Below, piece after piece: positions 10,155-20,620 of a stretch of DNA of 64,000 nucleotides. The DNA is from Ceratotherium simum simum (lineage: Eukaryota; Chordata; Mammalia; Perissodactyla; Rhinocerotidae), in the NCBI RefSeq assembly GCF_000283155.1, contig NW_004454193.1:13828145-13892144 (forward strand), given 5' to 3'. Every line of letters starts with the position of its first letter. The stretch's first letter is position 1. The notes below the pieces were generated by a model that made no database searches, had not been told where the DNA came from, and saw only the letters and a list, made by a program, of their open reading frames with translations. A program made the translations under genes and the position numbers.

Positions 10155-10898
10155 TAGTAATACTCGGGCCTGATATTAGAACCCCAATGTTGAGAAATTA
10201 ACGGGACAGGATCTTGATGCTGTGTTTTTTATGTTACTGTCCCTAGGGTTCTTGAAAATGTATCTTAATGTCTATAGATTCTAAATGATGTTTAACGATA
10301 CCCTTACATCAATCCTGGTCAGATATGTGTCCTCTACTCTCTGTGAATCAAAATTACCCTTCCTTGGACTAGGTAAAACAATTATTCCCAAGTTAAATTA
10401 AATACCTCCAGTAATTTTATATTCAATTGTCTTATCTTCATCAAGGTTTCTTTTTTTCTCTCATTTTCTGTTTTAACACTAGCAGAGGCTTAAGTTTGAA
10501 TGAGAAATAGATTCTCTCACAATATTTCCATCTGAAGGTCATTTATTTACGGCAATATATTTCAGGTGCTATATTAATACTTCCAAGACAATTTACTGTT
10601 GTTGTTTTCTTATTGAGAAAATCCTCCCAAAATTAAAGAGAATATTAAAATTATTAAATATATTACAGTTTGAATAATGATGGTAGGAGTTCTTATTCTC
10701 TAAATTGTTTCTTCCAATACAAGATGATGAAATTTCATTGTAATGAAATGAAATACATCATCCATAAACCAATACTGTTCAGTTTAAAGACTCTACAGAA
10801 AGGGCTAGAAAGAGCTGTAGGTTGGATATCCCCCCATTTTTAATGACTTAAAAATCAGTCAAAATTGATTCCATAAATAGAGTAGCTTTACCTGTGTT
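10155..10898. other. Unassigned AT-rich tract
   Basis: Nothing recognised beyond short A/T runs. A local self-complementary patch occurs around 10729-10754 (aaatttcattgtaatgaaatg). Confidence 0.4.
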
Positions 10899-10910
10899 TG
10901 TAAATTTTCT

Positions 10911-11098
10911 TTTTGCTTGAGGAAGATTGGCCCTGAGCTAACATCTGTGCCAATCTTCTTCTATTTTGTATGTGGGACACCACCACAGCATGGCATGATG
11001 AGTGGTGTGTCAGTCCGCACCTGAGATCCGAACCAGTGAACCCTAGACCACCAAAGTGGAGCGCGTGAACTCAACCACTATGCCACCGGGCAGGCCCC
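10911..11098 (-). mobile_element. ERE SINE, antisense, single-tail form
   Basis: Antisense order: 'gaggaagattggccctgagc', 'taacatctgtgccaatcttc', 'tgtgggacaccaccacagca', 'gatccgaaccagtgaaccct', 'ccaccgggcaggcccc'. Exact 12-bp target duplication tgtaaattttct at 10899-10910 and 11099-11110. Only one tail unit is present. Confidence 0.95.
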
Positions 11099-11139
11099 TG
11101 TAAATTTTCTAATGACAAAGATTTAGCATGCTGCTAATT

Positions 11140-11420
11140 GCTGTATCTCTACTCACTCATTCATTCATTAATTTATTCAATGCTTCAAGGGCAGTAGAGG
11201 ATAAGGAGAGCTAGACTTTGACCAAACTGAGAGCGTTTAAATATTTAGAACTCAGACTTTTTGTTTTCCTGCATAGTGGGACAACTGAGATGTTATAACA
11301 AGGGAATGACCTGGTCATTCATTGTTTCTCAATCAGCCTGACATTGCAGAAGACAGAAAGTGGATTAAGGGACCTGGAGGTGGGAATGGAGAATAAAACT
11401 GATAAAAGAAATATAGATTA
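11140..11420 (-). repeat. L2 LINE fragment, antisense
   Basis: 'ctactcactcattcattcat' then 'caagggaatgacctggtcat' (11299-11318, matching L2 antisense 'agaggagtgacatgatctga') and 'aatcagcctgacattgcag' and 'aagtggattaaggg..ctgg'. Confidence 0.5.
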
Positions 11421-11424
11421 TGAG

Positions 11425-11830
11425 AACATTAGATTTGTTTAAAGGTGAAATAATGGAATCTTAAAATAAGGAAGTGACAGAATAGTTGGAAATGAGGGGC
11501 AGGATTGAAAACACTTACCTGGTAGAAATTATATAATTTGGAGTTACGAAATGAGAGAGGAAGAGCAACAAGCTTTGTGTTGTCTTTCCCCTTCAAATAA
11601 CAGATGATAATATTTATCGACATATAAAGCCATACTGTTTATTTATTCTATGAGACGGTGAGGAAGGATTTAGTTGTGGAATAAAATGTCTTGATGCTTA
11701 AGGAATAATGATTTGAAAATCTTAAATTCTTAGGCTGTGGGGAAAAATGCTTCGCTTGATCATATAAGAATGAAACTAAGATTAGAATACATTGGGTAGT
11801 TCAGGAGACAATGTCATCACACCCTTGATG
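11425..11830. other. Unassigned tract
   Basis: No family recognised; an antisense 64-codon frame at 11429-11623 has no domain. Confidence 0.4.
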
Positions 11831-11842
11831 AACTTTCTTCTT

Positions 11843-12096
11843 CTTCTTCTTCTGTTTTTGTGAGGAAGATTAGCCCTAAGCTAACATCTGTTGCCAATCC
11901 TCCTCTTTTTGCTGAGGAAGATTGGTCCTGGGCTAACATCCGTGTCTATCTTCCTCTACTTTATATGTGGGACACCGCCCCAGCATGGCTTGATACGCAG
12001 CACGTAGGTCCATGCCCAGGATCCGAACCTGCGAACCCTGGGCTGCCGAAGCAGAGCGTGTGAACTTAAGCACTATGCCATGGAGCCAGCCTCCAA
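11843..12096 (-). mobile_element. ERE SINE, antisense, duplicated-tail form
   Basis: Starts in a TTC-rich tail, then two tail units ('gaggaagattagccctaagc' and 'gaggaagattggtcctgggc'), 'tatgtgggacaccgccccag', 'ggatccgaacctgcgaaccc' and the head end 'catggagccagcct'. Flanking duplication aactttcttctt (11831-11842) / aattttcttctt (12097-12108), one mismatch. Confidence 0.95.
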
Positions 12097-12111
12097 AATT
12101 TTCTTCTTTAA

Positions 12112-12420
12112 ACTGCAAAATAACTTCATTGCAGTGGTGGTTTTATAAATTCAATCACGCTTGAAGGTAGTTTGAATTTTAAGGAGAGTATGTCACCCAT
12201 TTTGGTGATATCAATTCTTCAGGAAACACAAGTTGAGAATCTTGATGCAAATTTGCAAGCACTGAAAATTTTTAAGACAGGAAGGAGGAACCAAAGGAGA
12301 ATGAAAATCTGAATAGATCAGGACTCTGTCCATTTCTAATGTAAGCTCAATTCCCAATTACACTATACTTGTGTAGATGGTCTCAAATTCTCAAAGAACC
12401 AGAATCCACCTGGTGCTGGG
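12112..12420. other. Unassigned tract
   Basis: Nothing recognised between the ERE and the TG-rich repeat. Confidence 0.4.
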
Positions 12421-12421
12421 T

Positions 12422-12467
12422 AGTGTGTGTGTTTGTGTGTGTGTAGGTGTATGAATATATATATATT
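12422..12467. repeat. Impure (TG)n(TA)n microsatellite
   Basis: 'gtgtgtgtgtttgtgtgtgt' grading into an ATATAT run that abuts the MER2 target site. Confidence 0.85.
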
Positions 12468-12469
12468 TA

Positions 12470-12683
12470 TAGTCATGTGTCTCTTAACGCTTAATGATGG
12501 GAGTACATCTTGAGAAATGAGTCGTCAGGCGATTTCGTCATTGTGAGAACATCATAGAGTGTACTTATACAAACCTAGATGGTATAGCCTACTACACACC
12601 TAGTCTATGTGGTATTAATCTTATAGGACCATCGTATATGTGGGCTGTCGTTGACTGAAATGTTGTTATGCAGTGCATGACTG
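12470..12683 (+). mobile_element. MER2-type Tigger-family MITE, internally deleted
   Basis: Terminal inverted repeats: left 'tagtcatgtgtctcttaac', right 'gttatgcagtgcatgactg'. Interior holds 'tcaggcgatttcgtcattgt', 'gagtgtacttatacaaacct' and 'agatggtatagcctactaca', all MER2 hallmarks. TA target duplication at 12468-12469 and 12684-12685, as for Tc1/mariner-like elements. It is shorter than the usual copy of about 345 bp because the centre is missing. No transposase coding. Confidence 0.9.
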
Positions 12684-12685
12684 TA

Positions 12686-13495
12686 CATATATTTACTATC
12701 TCTGAAGGAATGAGTAACATGGTCCCATATCCCCAATGTGACTAGTAACAGAAATAACAGACCAGCCCAAAGAGCTAGAGAGTAGCACAAAAGCAATTAT
12801 ATTCTATTTCATTTCTGAGTGTCGTGTTTATCTGCGAAACAGCCCCATAACAGGACAGCACCACTACCATTCCCGGTAAATAGTAAGCACTCTCATAACT
12901 TATCTCAGTAGTAGTTAGCCCCACAGGCCTTCATGATAGACAAAGATGGAATGGAAATTGGCTACACTGATTTCTTTTAGTTTCATCCGATTTAAGCACC
13001 TTGACTATTGAAACCAGCTATGGACTCAAGTAAGGCTGAGACAAGTAGCTTTACACAGAGGTAGTGGTAACATGGAAAATACATCAAGAGGCTGAGGATA
13101 AATTTCATATTAAAAACCAAGATCAGTTTCTGAGTATGTGATTCCTCATAGTCTAACATTGAGGCAATGGACTAAATTTAAGTTGCATTTACTAGTTTTG
13201 AGTAAAAATGTTATACAAAGCTATATGGAACTGTCATCTGAATTGGCATCAGGGATGTGGGGCATGCTAGATGGTAGGGATTTAATTAGCAAGTGGTTAG
13301 AGGTCCAAATGAGAGTGTTGCTTGGTGCTTGATCATTTGATAGCTAATTTTGTAAATGATTTCCTTTGTCTCCAATACCCTATTTACTCTCTTATAAATT
13401 GGGGAGGGGGGATGAAATAGTTTGAAAAGTACACTGCATTTGCAGTAAAAAAAAAAAAAAAAATGGTGGAGGGGTTTATATCCTGTTCAAGTTAC
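12686..13495. other. Unassigned tract
   Basis: No repeat family recognised. Contains a pure A run of about 17 at 13448-13464; no element head is evident next to it. Confidence 0.4.
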
Positions 13496-13499
13496 TACA

Positions 13500-13612
13500 T
13501 GGGAGTTCAGTCAATTTACTTAAATTATCTGAGCCCTGGTTTCTTCTTTCGTAAGCTTAGGGTAGTAACACCCAGCCTGTCTCTTTCTTGGCATTGTTTT
13601 GGAGACATTTGG
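13500..13612 (-). repeat. MIR SINE fragment, antisense
   Basis: 'cagtcaatttacttaaatta', 'tctgagccctggtttcttct' and 'gggtagtaacaccc' match the antisense 'cttaacctctctgagcctcagtttcctc' clause and what follows. Confidence 0.55.
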
Positions 13613-13614
13613 GA

Positions 13615-14635
13615 TATGGAGGAATAATACTATACGAGCATGACATCATTGTCATTATTGACATTTATCCTGTTTCTTCTTCCTCAATTTGAATGCCTGA
13701 GCTCTTATTTAAGGTGCAATGAGGTCACTTTTGGCAGGTCCAAAATTCTATAGGCATTTCAGTGTTAGTTCCTGAATATGGGGGACTTTTTCCTCTAGAG
13801 GTATTAAAATCAGTATTAATCGTGAAATCATTTGAAGATTTTAAGGTTTTAAGAGCCATGGGATAAAAATAAGATTATTCATAAATTTAACGTGTGGTTG
13901 GGTTATTATGAAGCACAAAATATTCTTCTGTAATTAAAAAGATGCATTTATGCACGTATATGTGAGTGTTTGCATGTATGCATGAATGAGTGTGTATATG
14001 TGCATGTATATGAGTTTTCAGTGTACAGAGAGCCCTTTTAAAGTCAGCAATAATAACGAGATTGACTCACTATATAAAAATCTGCCTATCCCAATCAATA
14101 TTGCTCTTTTAAAATGTATATAGAGGGGTTTAGGATTGAATATTTGTTCAGAATATTTAAAACTATGGAATAAATATGCAGAATTACTCAGATGGTATAA
14201 ACCTATTGACAGAGATCAATTACTATTGTGATTAACTGGTAATTGGATTAGCTCAGAATATGAAAATAAACATTTCTAGCTGGATTATGTATGCCCTACA
14301 TAAGAAAAGGCCATTTTAAACTAAATGTATTCTAAGGCCCACACCAGTTAAATATTACATGAATATCATTCAAAGGTGCTAGTTCAGCAGGAATCCTGGG
14401 CAGAGGAAATGACTTCCTTAGGTAAAATGATGAGCTCATTTAATCAGCTTCCAAATCCTTGACAGGGATTAATCTTCCATTAGGAAAGCAGGAAACTTCA
14501 AAGCAAACACATGGTGGGTATTGTCCGCCATTTTAACAGTGAGGTTTTCTTTTTATTGCAGCCATCGAATGTCCTATATTGGCACTTAATATATTCATAG
14601 ATATTTGTGGTTGAATCAAAACTAAGTTATATTAT
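13615..14635. other. Unassigned tract with TG/TA-rich patch
   Basis: No family recognised. 13950-14015 is a degenerate purine-pyrimidine alternating patch ('tatgcacgtatatgtgagtg'). Confidence 0.4.
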
Positions 14636-14639
14636 TACG

Positions 14640-14850
14640 AGTAATAATAATTATCATTTATTGAGCACAAATGATATGTTAGGCACTTTGCTAAGCACTC
14701 TGCATGCCTAGCCATATTTTAAAATAAACTGAATGTTAGGTACTATTAATATACCAATCTTAGCACTGACTTGCCAAAATTTACAATGCTAACACGTGGC
14801 ATTGCTAGAATTTGAACCCCTTCAGTTCACCCCAGAGGTCATACTCCTAA
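14640..14850 (+). repeat. MIR SINE, sense
   Basis: 'tcatttattgagcacaaatg', 'ttaggcactttgctaagcac' (14679-14698), 'tgttaggtactattaatata' and 'ctagaatttgaaccccttca' (14804-14823) in MIR order. Confidence 0.8.
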
Positions 14851-15099
14851 TTAGGTAGCCATTTTTGTTACCCACTTTCTTCTTTGTGATATCAGGGCAT
14901 AATGAAGATAACTTCAGAATTGAACTAAAATGATTTGGATTTGTACCCTGATTTCACCATTTTTCAATTTTCATGAACTTGGTTCCTTAATGTCATCAAC
15001 TCAAATCTGCTTGTAGAATGGTATTTTAGAAGCAAGAAACTCTTGCCCATTGTGCATGTTTTTACAAACTGTCCATCCAGTGATAACAGGTCCTTGTGT

Positions 15100-15255
15100 T
15101 TATATTATGCAAATTAATTTCTCTAATAACATTTTCTCATTTGTAAAATGAGCATTAAAAACCTGTATTAAAACTGTGATGATATATTCAGGTAATGGCT
15201 ATGAAAGTACTTAACATGGTGCCTGGCACACAGCTATTACCAATAAAACATACTC
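15100..15255 (-). repeat. MIR SINE, antisense
   Basis: 'ttctcatttgtaaaatgagc' (15133-15152), 'tgtgatgatatattcaggta' and 'catggtgcctggcacacagc' (15216-15235). Confidence 0.75.
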
Positions 15256-15259
15256 AACA

Positions 15260-16408
15260 CTTTCTGGAAATAACAGACAGAAAGACAATCTAAAACCTAT
15301 CCATGCATAGACTGGGGATCCAATAAACCATGGTTTCCCAATTTGGGGGATTAATGTAATGTGCTCTCTAGCAAGGAACGGAGAAATAATCTTAGGGCAT
15401 GTGGTCAGAATTAAGGTGTTGCCACAGCACAGATCTTTGGCCTGGATGTAATGGAAACTCAGTTTAGAAGGAAAGGAAAACTAAGAACAGACTTACGTAA
15501 CTTGAGCTTCAGTATGTTACCTAGTATTCAAGTCAGAGTTCTTGACTGAAGACTTCTCTTCCTGGGACACACTGAGTCTGCAAAGTACTGCAAAAGTCAT
15601 CTGGGTGCTTGGCAAGGGCACAATAAACAGAAGAAAGATTCCTGATAAATCTCAATATTAGTTTTCTTGAAGAGTGCTGGAGAAGAAGGAATCAAATTAA
15701 TGACACTACAAAGAACTAGTTATAATGCATGTGTTTCATTTGCATTTAGTTAATAAAAGGCTTATAAGATTATCATTTAAATTCCTCTAATCCCTATACC
15801 TTGACACTACACACACACACACACACACACCCATGTATGTTCACACATACACATCTACTCAGCTCCTTTCAGCATGGGTTAGGGACACAACTACCTAGTA
15901 AATAGATTTTAGATTTCTCAGTGGGGAAAGAAATTGCTTGATACTTTCGATTTGTTTATTGCTTGTACATTTCAAAGTCTTCTGATAATCTTTAGTTTTG
16001 TTTTCTATCTATATGAAAGTTTTGGTGAAATCTATGAAATATTATTAAAGTGAGAGCAACACATTACAGAATAAATTTTCCCAACGAAACCTCTTGTAGA
16101 TCACCATTGCACCTCTTTAGTACTTAGTCAAAGTTTTGCAGCAGAGGACCTGGTTGGAACCCTGATATAAGGCAGAACTTCGGCAAAAACAAGTGTCTTC
16201 TCAAAGAGTAGGTAATTGGAGGTGATGAGGTTTTAACTTGTGACTAAGTGAGCTTATTAGTGTCATAAAGAGCCAGTAGATATAATTCACAAATAGCTCC
16301 TAAGAGAAGTAGGAGGCATGAGAAGCCAGGGGTTGGGGAATCATGAAACAGGGATCAAGTCATCTGCTTTTGGAGTAGGTTAGCGAGCTAGATAAATATG
16401 TTATATTT
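15260..16408. other. Unassigned tract containing a (CA)n run
   Basis: No family or gene recognised. A pure (CA) microsatellite of about 11-12 units lies at 15809-15830. Confidence 0.45.
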
Positions 16409-16426
16409 AAAAGGTCAGAACTTGAA

Positions 16427-16595
16427 AACACCAATGCATAAAGATACATGCACCCCTGTGTTCATTGCAGCGTTATTCACAATAGCCAAGACTTGGAAGC
16501 AACCTAAGTGCCCATCAAGAGACAAATGGATGAAGAAGATGTGGTATATATACACAATGGAATACTACTCAGCCATAAGAAACGATGAAATCTAG
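16427..16595 (+). pseudogene. L1 ORF2 C-terminal fragment
   Basis: ORF2p is the L1 endonuclease/reverse transcriptase; only its extreme C-terminal segment is present, with no catalytic domain. The peptide includes TCTPVFIAALFTIAKTWKQ and then KKMWYIYTMEYYSAIRNDEI, the very conserved C-terminal block, before a TAG at 16593. The ATG at 16398 lies outside the element, so the open frame is only fortuitously extended upstream. Confidence 0.9.
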
Positions 16596-16752
16596 CCATG
16601 TGACAACATGGATGGACATTGAGGGTATTATGCAAAGTGAAATAAGTCAGAGGGAGAAGGTCAAATACTGTATGATTTCCTTCATTAAGTAGTAGATAAT
16701 AACAACAACAAACCAACACATAGAGACAGAGACTGGCTTGGTGGTTACCAGA

Positions 16753-16783
16753 GGGGAAGGGGGGAGGGAGGAGGGAGAAAGGG
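16753..16783 (+). other. G-quadruplex-type tract in L1 3' UTR
   Basis: Five G runs of three or more (16753-16756, 16759-16764, 16766-16768, 16772-16775 region, 16781-16783) with short loops satisfy the G3+N1-7 pattern. A polypurine G-rich tract in the 3' UTR is a known conserved trait of mammalian L1. Confidence 0.75.
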
Positions 16784-17227
16784 ATAATTAGGCACATATG
16801 TGTGGTGATGGATTGTAATTAGTATTTGGGTGGTGAACATGAGAACATGATGTAATCCATGCAGAAATAGAAGTATAATGATGTACACCTGAAATTTATA
16901 CAATGTTATAAACCAATGTTACTGCAATAAACAAAAAATTAAAATAAAATAAAATAAAAGGTCTTGATGGTAACGTGGTATATGTTGGGCAAAGAGGGCA
17001 CCATGTTACACCTGCTCAGTCCTGAGACAGCAACAACAGCCATTTCCAGGACAGAAGGGACCAGTGAAAATGGTGGCTCCCCGTTGGATAGAAAATAAAC
17101 CCTCTGCGTTCAGAAAAATGCTCCTCAGTGCCAATCCTAGTCCAGGTTAGGTCCCTGTGTTATGCTGCACAGCACCGGAAGCCCCACTTCTGAGCTCCAG
17201 TTCATTTACTCAAGAATTCAGTTACCA

Positions 17228-17420
17228 ATATATCTGTTAATTAATCTATTCATTTGTTCAGGATTTACTGAATACCTGCTCTGTGCCAGGCACCATTCTA
17301 AGCATGTTGCCCTGCTTAGATTCAATGGTGAATAGAGTAGTTATACCTCTTACCTTCATCAAGCTTGTGGATCTAAGGGAACATTTAGTCCATGAGTCCC
17401 CTAAGGCCAGAGGCTACACA
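17228..17420 (-). repeat. L2 3' end, antisense
   Basis: 'tactgaatacctgctctgtg' / 'ccaggcaccattctaagcat' (17286-17305), 'atggtgaatagagtag' and 'cttcatcaagcttgtggatc' match the antisense L2 terminus (cactgttctaggcgctgg ... cctcatggagctt). Confidence 0.8.
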
Positions 17421-17589
17421 GTTTTCATATAAGTCACCACAGTCAACCCCATTGTTGGGTATGTGGCAAATGATCTTTATAAGATGATAGAATTTAACTA
17501 AATGGTCCCTCAGGGCTGCCCAAGCTCTACTATTCTAAAATAATGAAGATAATGATAATGATAATAATGACAACGACAATGCAAATCTG

Positions 17590-17835
17590 ATGATAGTAAC
17601 TAACACATTTCATTGTTGACTAAATACTAGGCTCTCTGCTAATCACCTTACATGAATTAGTTCAGGCAATACTTAGACAAGCATGAGTCAGATATTATTA
17701 TTCTTTACAGTTCACATATGAGAAAAGTGAGTCCTAGGTTAGTGAATGTGGACAAAATCTTGAGGATAGAAAATTGCCAAACTAGGGTTCAAATCCAGGA
17801 TGTCTGACTCTAAAACCATCATATGATACTATATC
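17590..17835 (+). repeat. MIR SINE, sense
   Basis: 'actaggctctctgctaatca', 'tatgagaaaagtgagtccta', 'ccaaactagggttcaaatcc' (17778-17797) and 'aggatgtctgactctaaaac' are in MIR order. Preceded by a short GATAAT-rich patch at 17544-17570. Confidence 0.7.
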
Positions 17836-17839
17836 CTTT

Positions 17840-18250
17840 CTGCAGAAACATTTACCAGTGATAGATAAATATTACCATGAGTAACAGCAGCTCTGGAGTA
17901 AAAATACATTCTTTGTAAATAAAGATGTTAAGGCAGAAAAAAATGTCTGCTAAATATAATTTGGGATTTTTCTTCTATCCATCACAGTCAGTGCAGTTAA
18001 AAATACAAGCAACTTTTTATAGCCTCCCTTGCCATTTAACTCACCTCTCCATTACTTTGGCAAAAGCATCACCATGGCAACCAGTCTCTTCCAATTGTGT
18101 TTACACTAATGTTTCCGTTTTAACTACTAACTTTGAGGGTACTCTCTAACTCTGGCTTAATTGTAAGTTAGGAGGACACAGTTGTAAATGGTAAAAAATG
18201 TACAGCCAAAGAGGGCTTCAAGCAGAGCCTGAGCTACAATCATTCACGAA
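17840..18250. other. Unassigned tract
   Basis: No family recognised; a sense 74-codon frame (17925-18149) has no domain. Confidence 0.4.
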
Positions 18251-18254
18251 GAAA

Positions 18255-18490
18255 CAACAGTAGCAGTGATAGTAACAGTAACACAGTCTACTATTTATTA
18301 AATTTATATGATATACCAGGATATCTGGGAAGATCCCTACATATGTTATTTCATTTCTCCAAATAGGCCTGTGAGATAGATATTACACATAAGGAAACTG
18401 AGGCATGTAAGGTTAAGTAACTTTCTCAAGGTCAAACAGTAACTGATGTAGCATATCTATCCTAACTTGTCAGACTCTCGAGACTGCTCA
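18255..18490 (+). repeat. MIR SINE, sense, near complete
   Basis: 'aataggcctgtgagatagat' (18362-18381), 'aaggaaactgaggcatgtaa' (18391-18410), 'gttaagtaactttctcaagg' (18412-18431) and 'tcaaacagtaactgatgtag'. Confidence 0.85.
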
Positions 18491-18597
18491 ATTAAAAAAA
18501 AAAATGGCCTTTGCAATGAGATTTTAAGGACACCTACATCTGCCTTGGAGCTGGTTAATCTCTGGCAAGTAATTTCCATGGCAGTTGATTTAGAATG

Positions 18598-18690
18598 ACT
18601 TTTCTAGAAGCAGAGGCAGAGACTGGGATTCCTGTGAAAGTATTTATTACAAGCTCCCAGGAAAAGGTATTAATGAGATGCTCCAAATTT
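18598..18690 (-). repeat. ERV-LTR-like 3' end fragment, antisense
   Basis: Plus strand 'ctagaagcagaggcagagac' ... 'gaaagtatttattacaagct' / 'cccaggaaa'; read backwards it carries an AATAAA before a 'cagtctctgcctctgcttct' end, as in several LTRs. A related piece lies at 55315-55405. Family not assigned. Confidence 0.45.
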
Positions 18691-18697
18691 GTTCTCT

Positions 18698-18760
18698 CCT
18701 TCTTTCTTGTCTCTGTCTCTGTCTCTGTCTCTGTCTCTGTCTCTCTCACACACACACATA
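18698..18760. repeat. (TCTCTG)n / (CA)n microsatellite
   Basis: About six GTCTCT units followed by a short CA run; produces V/S and T/E repeats in frames on both strands. Confidence 0.95.
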
Positions 18761-19054
18761 CCCCATATATACGTAAAGCTTTGCTCGCAAACTAATTCTA
18801 GGAGAGAAAAGTCTGCATCATTCAATTAGGATCAAGTATCCACCTCCGGTTCCATGAAATCTGGCCAAGAGAACAGGATCATATAGTAAACACATGCCAG
18901 AATTTCAGGTGTAGGTTAATTTTCAATAAAGATAAACAGACAAATATCTGAAAAAAAATATTCTTCACATTTAGCCTAAAATAAATATCTGTAATACATA
19001 GCAGATTATAGCTGCTGGCATAATAGATCTATAAACTCTGTTAACAGCTTTAAT

Positions 19055-19215
19055 GCAGTTTGCATTGTTTAACCACCAGAGTAACTCTGTGAGATAGATG
19101 TTGTTTTCCTCATTTCACAAATGAGTAAAGAACGCAGAGAGCTAAATCGTGCACCTAAGGTCACAGAGCTGCAGCAGCAAAGTCGTATTTCAAGTGCTTT
19201 TTACCACACCACGCA
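19055..19215 (+). repeat. MIR SINE, sense
   Basis: 'gagtaactctgtgagataga', 'tcctcatttcacaaatgagt' (19110-19129), 'cacctaaggtcacagagctg' (19152-19171) in MIR order. Confidence 0.8.
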
Positions 19216-19792
19216 TCCTCACATCCTGGCTGCCTTAACAGATCCAGTATTTCAGGGAACTGCTGTAGGAGTGTGAGGGAGTGCGTTCCTTTTATGATTG
19301 TCTCCATCCTTCCTCCTTCGTTAAAACAGGGTCAAGAAGACCAGCTCTGGCCACAGCAGGCTACTTTTAAGGAGCAGCACGAAGGTTTCCTGGAAACCAT
19401 TCATCTTCCCTTCCGTACTGGGAGAACACCCAGAGCCTGCCACTCTCACTGCCAGACTGTTTAGATAAATATCTCATAGATCTTTTTTTCTCTCTCTTAT
19501 TTTCTACATGCACCCCCTATCCTTCTCCCTCTGCAATTTCCAAAGAATTAATCTTAGATAAGGGCAAAGATTTTTAGACTAGAAAGAATTTCCACGGATT
19601 CATTTAACATCTAAACAACTTGCAGAAATTCAATTTCACTACCACATATGGGGGACATACTATGGGCCATGTACCAGAGTGAGATTTGAAGATGAAAAAG
19701 AAATTAGTGTCTTAATGTTGAGAAACGTTAAGGACTTATTAAAAAAAAAAAAAAACTTTTGTAAACAAGAACAAAACGATCTTTATTTTAAA
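19216..19792. other. Unassigned tract
   Basis: No family recognised. A sense 63-codon frame (19273-19464) lies in a moderately GC-rich patch but shows no domain. An A run of about 15 is at 19741-19755. Confidence 0.4.
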
Positions 19793-19796
19793 TAGC

Positions 19797-20000
19797 TAAG
19801 AGTTACTGAGGGCTTACTATGTTTCTGTTACTATACTCTCTGCTTTATAAATGTTTTATCTAATCCATTTAACAACTCTATTAGATATGTATTATCATTG
19901 CCATTTTAATAATGAAATATTGAACTCCTGGTAATATGGCTACACGAGTCTCATGTGGGATCTAAACATGCATTTTTCTGACGCTATTCGGTACCCTCTT
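19797..20000 (+). repeat. MIR SINE, sense, degraded
   Basis: 'ttactgagggcttactatgt' (19803-19822), 'aacaactctattagatatgt' and 'tgccattttaataatgaaat' follow MIR. Confidence 0.65.
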
Positions 20001-20435
20001 TTATCTGTTCCATAATTCCTTGAAATGTAGTAAAATATTGAACAGAAGGGTGTAGTAAAACACTAAAATACCACACAAGAAAAGGAGATGTATAAAATGT
20101 CACATCTGAATGTGGAATTATGAATTCTATTTTGTACCGTGCTCTTCGTAATAGAATTGTCAGGGGTTAGTATCCTCGGGCAAGACTTCAACACAAGTCA
20201 CAGGTCACGTGCTTTCATGTGTTTGTAGTAGGCTACAGTCCTGTACTCTGGGGAAGGAGGAAACAGGTGTCTAGAGTCAAACAAGAAATTAATGGGGAGG
20301 CAGAGAATGAAGTTGCCAAGAACCAGTCAGACGGACATGGAAGGTCACTGTAGCGGTATCCATAGAGAATGGGAAAAGGGAAGTGGAACAAGAAAGCAGG
20401 CTGGCAGCTCCGCACATCACAACATGGTACAGCAG
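20001..20435. other. Unassigned tract
   Basis: Moderate GC, no family recognised. Opposite-strand frames at 20233-20439 and 20292-20516 overlap and have no domain. Confidence 0.35.
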
Positions 20436-20620
20436 ACATTTGAGAGCTTAAATGCTGAATTCAAACTATCCCAGTTCAACTCCTCAATCTGTATCTGGCT
20501 CCCAGTATGGTGTTAGTTAAGATATTTACCACTTACAGCTTCAGTTCCCTCATCTTTACTTTTATTGTGAGCAATCAAATGTAAATCGTAGAGCCTAGCA
20601 TTAAATCAGTGTTCAAAATC
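20436..20620 (-). repeat. MIR SINE, antisense, degraded
   Basis: 'ttcaaactatcccagttcaa', 'cagcttcagttccctcatct' (20537-20556) and 'gagcctagcattaaatcagt' in antisense MIR order. Confidence 0.5.

Larger units (their letters stand above)
16417..16955 (+). mobile_element. Young 5'-truncated perissodactyl L1 3' end
   Basis: Holds the end of ORF2, a G-rich 3' UTR, the terminal block 'atgatgtacacctgaaattt' / 'ttataaaccaatgttactgc' and an A-rich tail (16920-16959). Flanked by a short duplication aaaaggtc at 16409-16416 and 16956-16963. The ORF2 piece still encodes a long matching peptide, so this copy is much younger than the L1M remnants here. About 540 bp remain, typical of incomplete reverse transcription. 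Confidence 0.93.
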
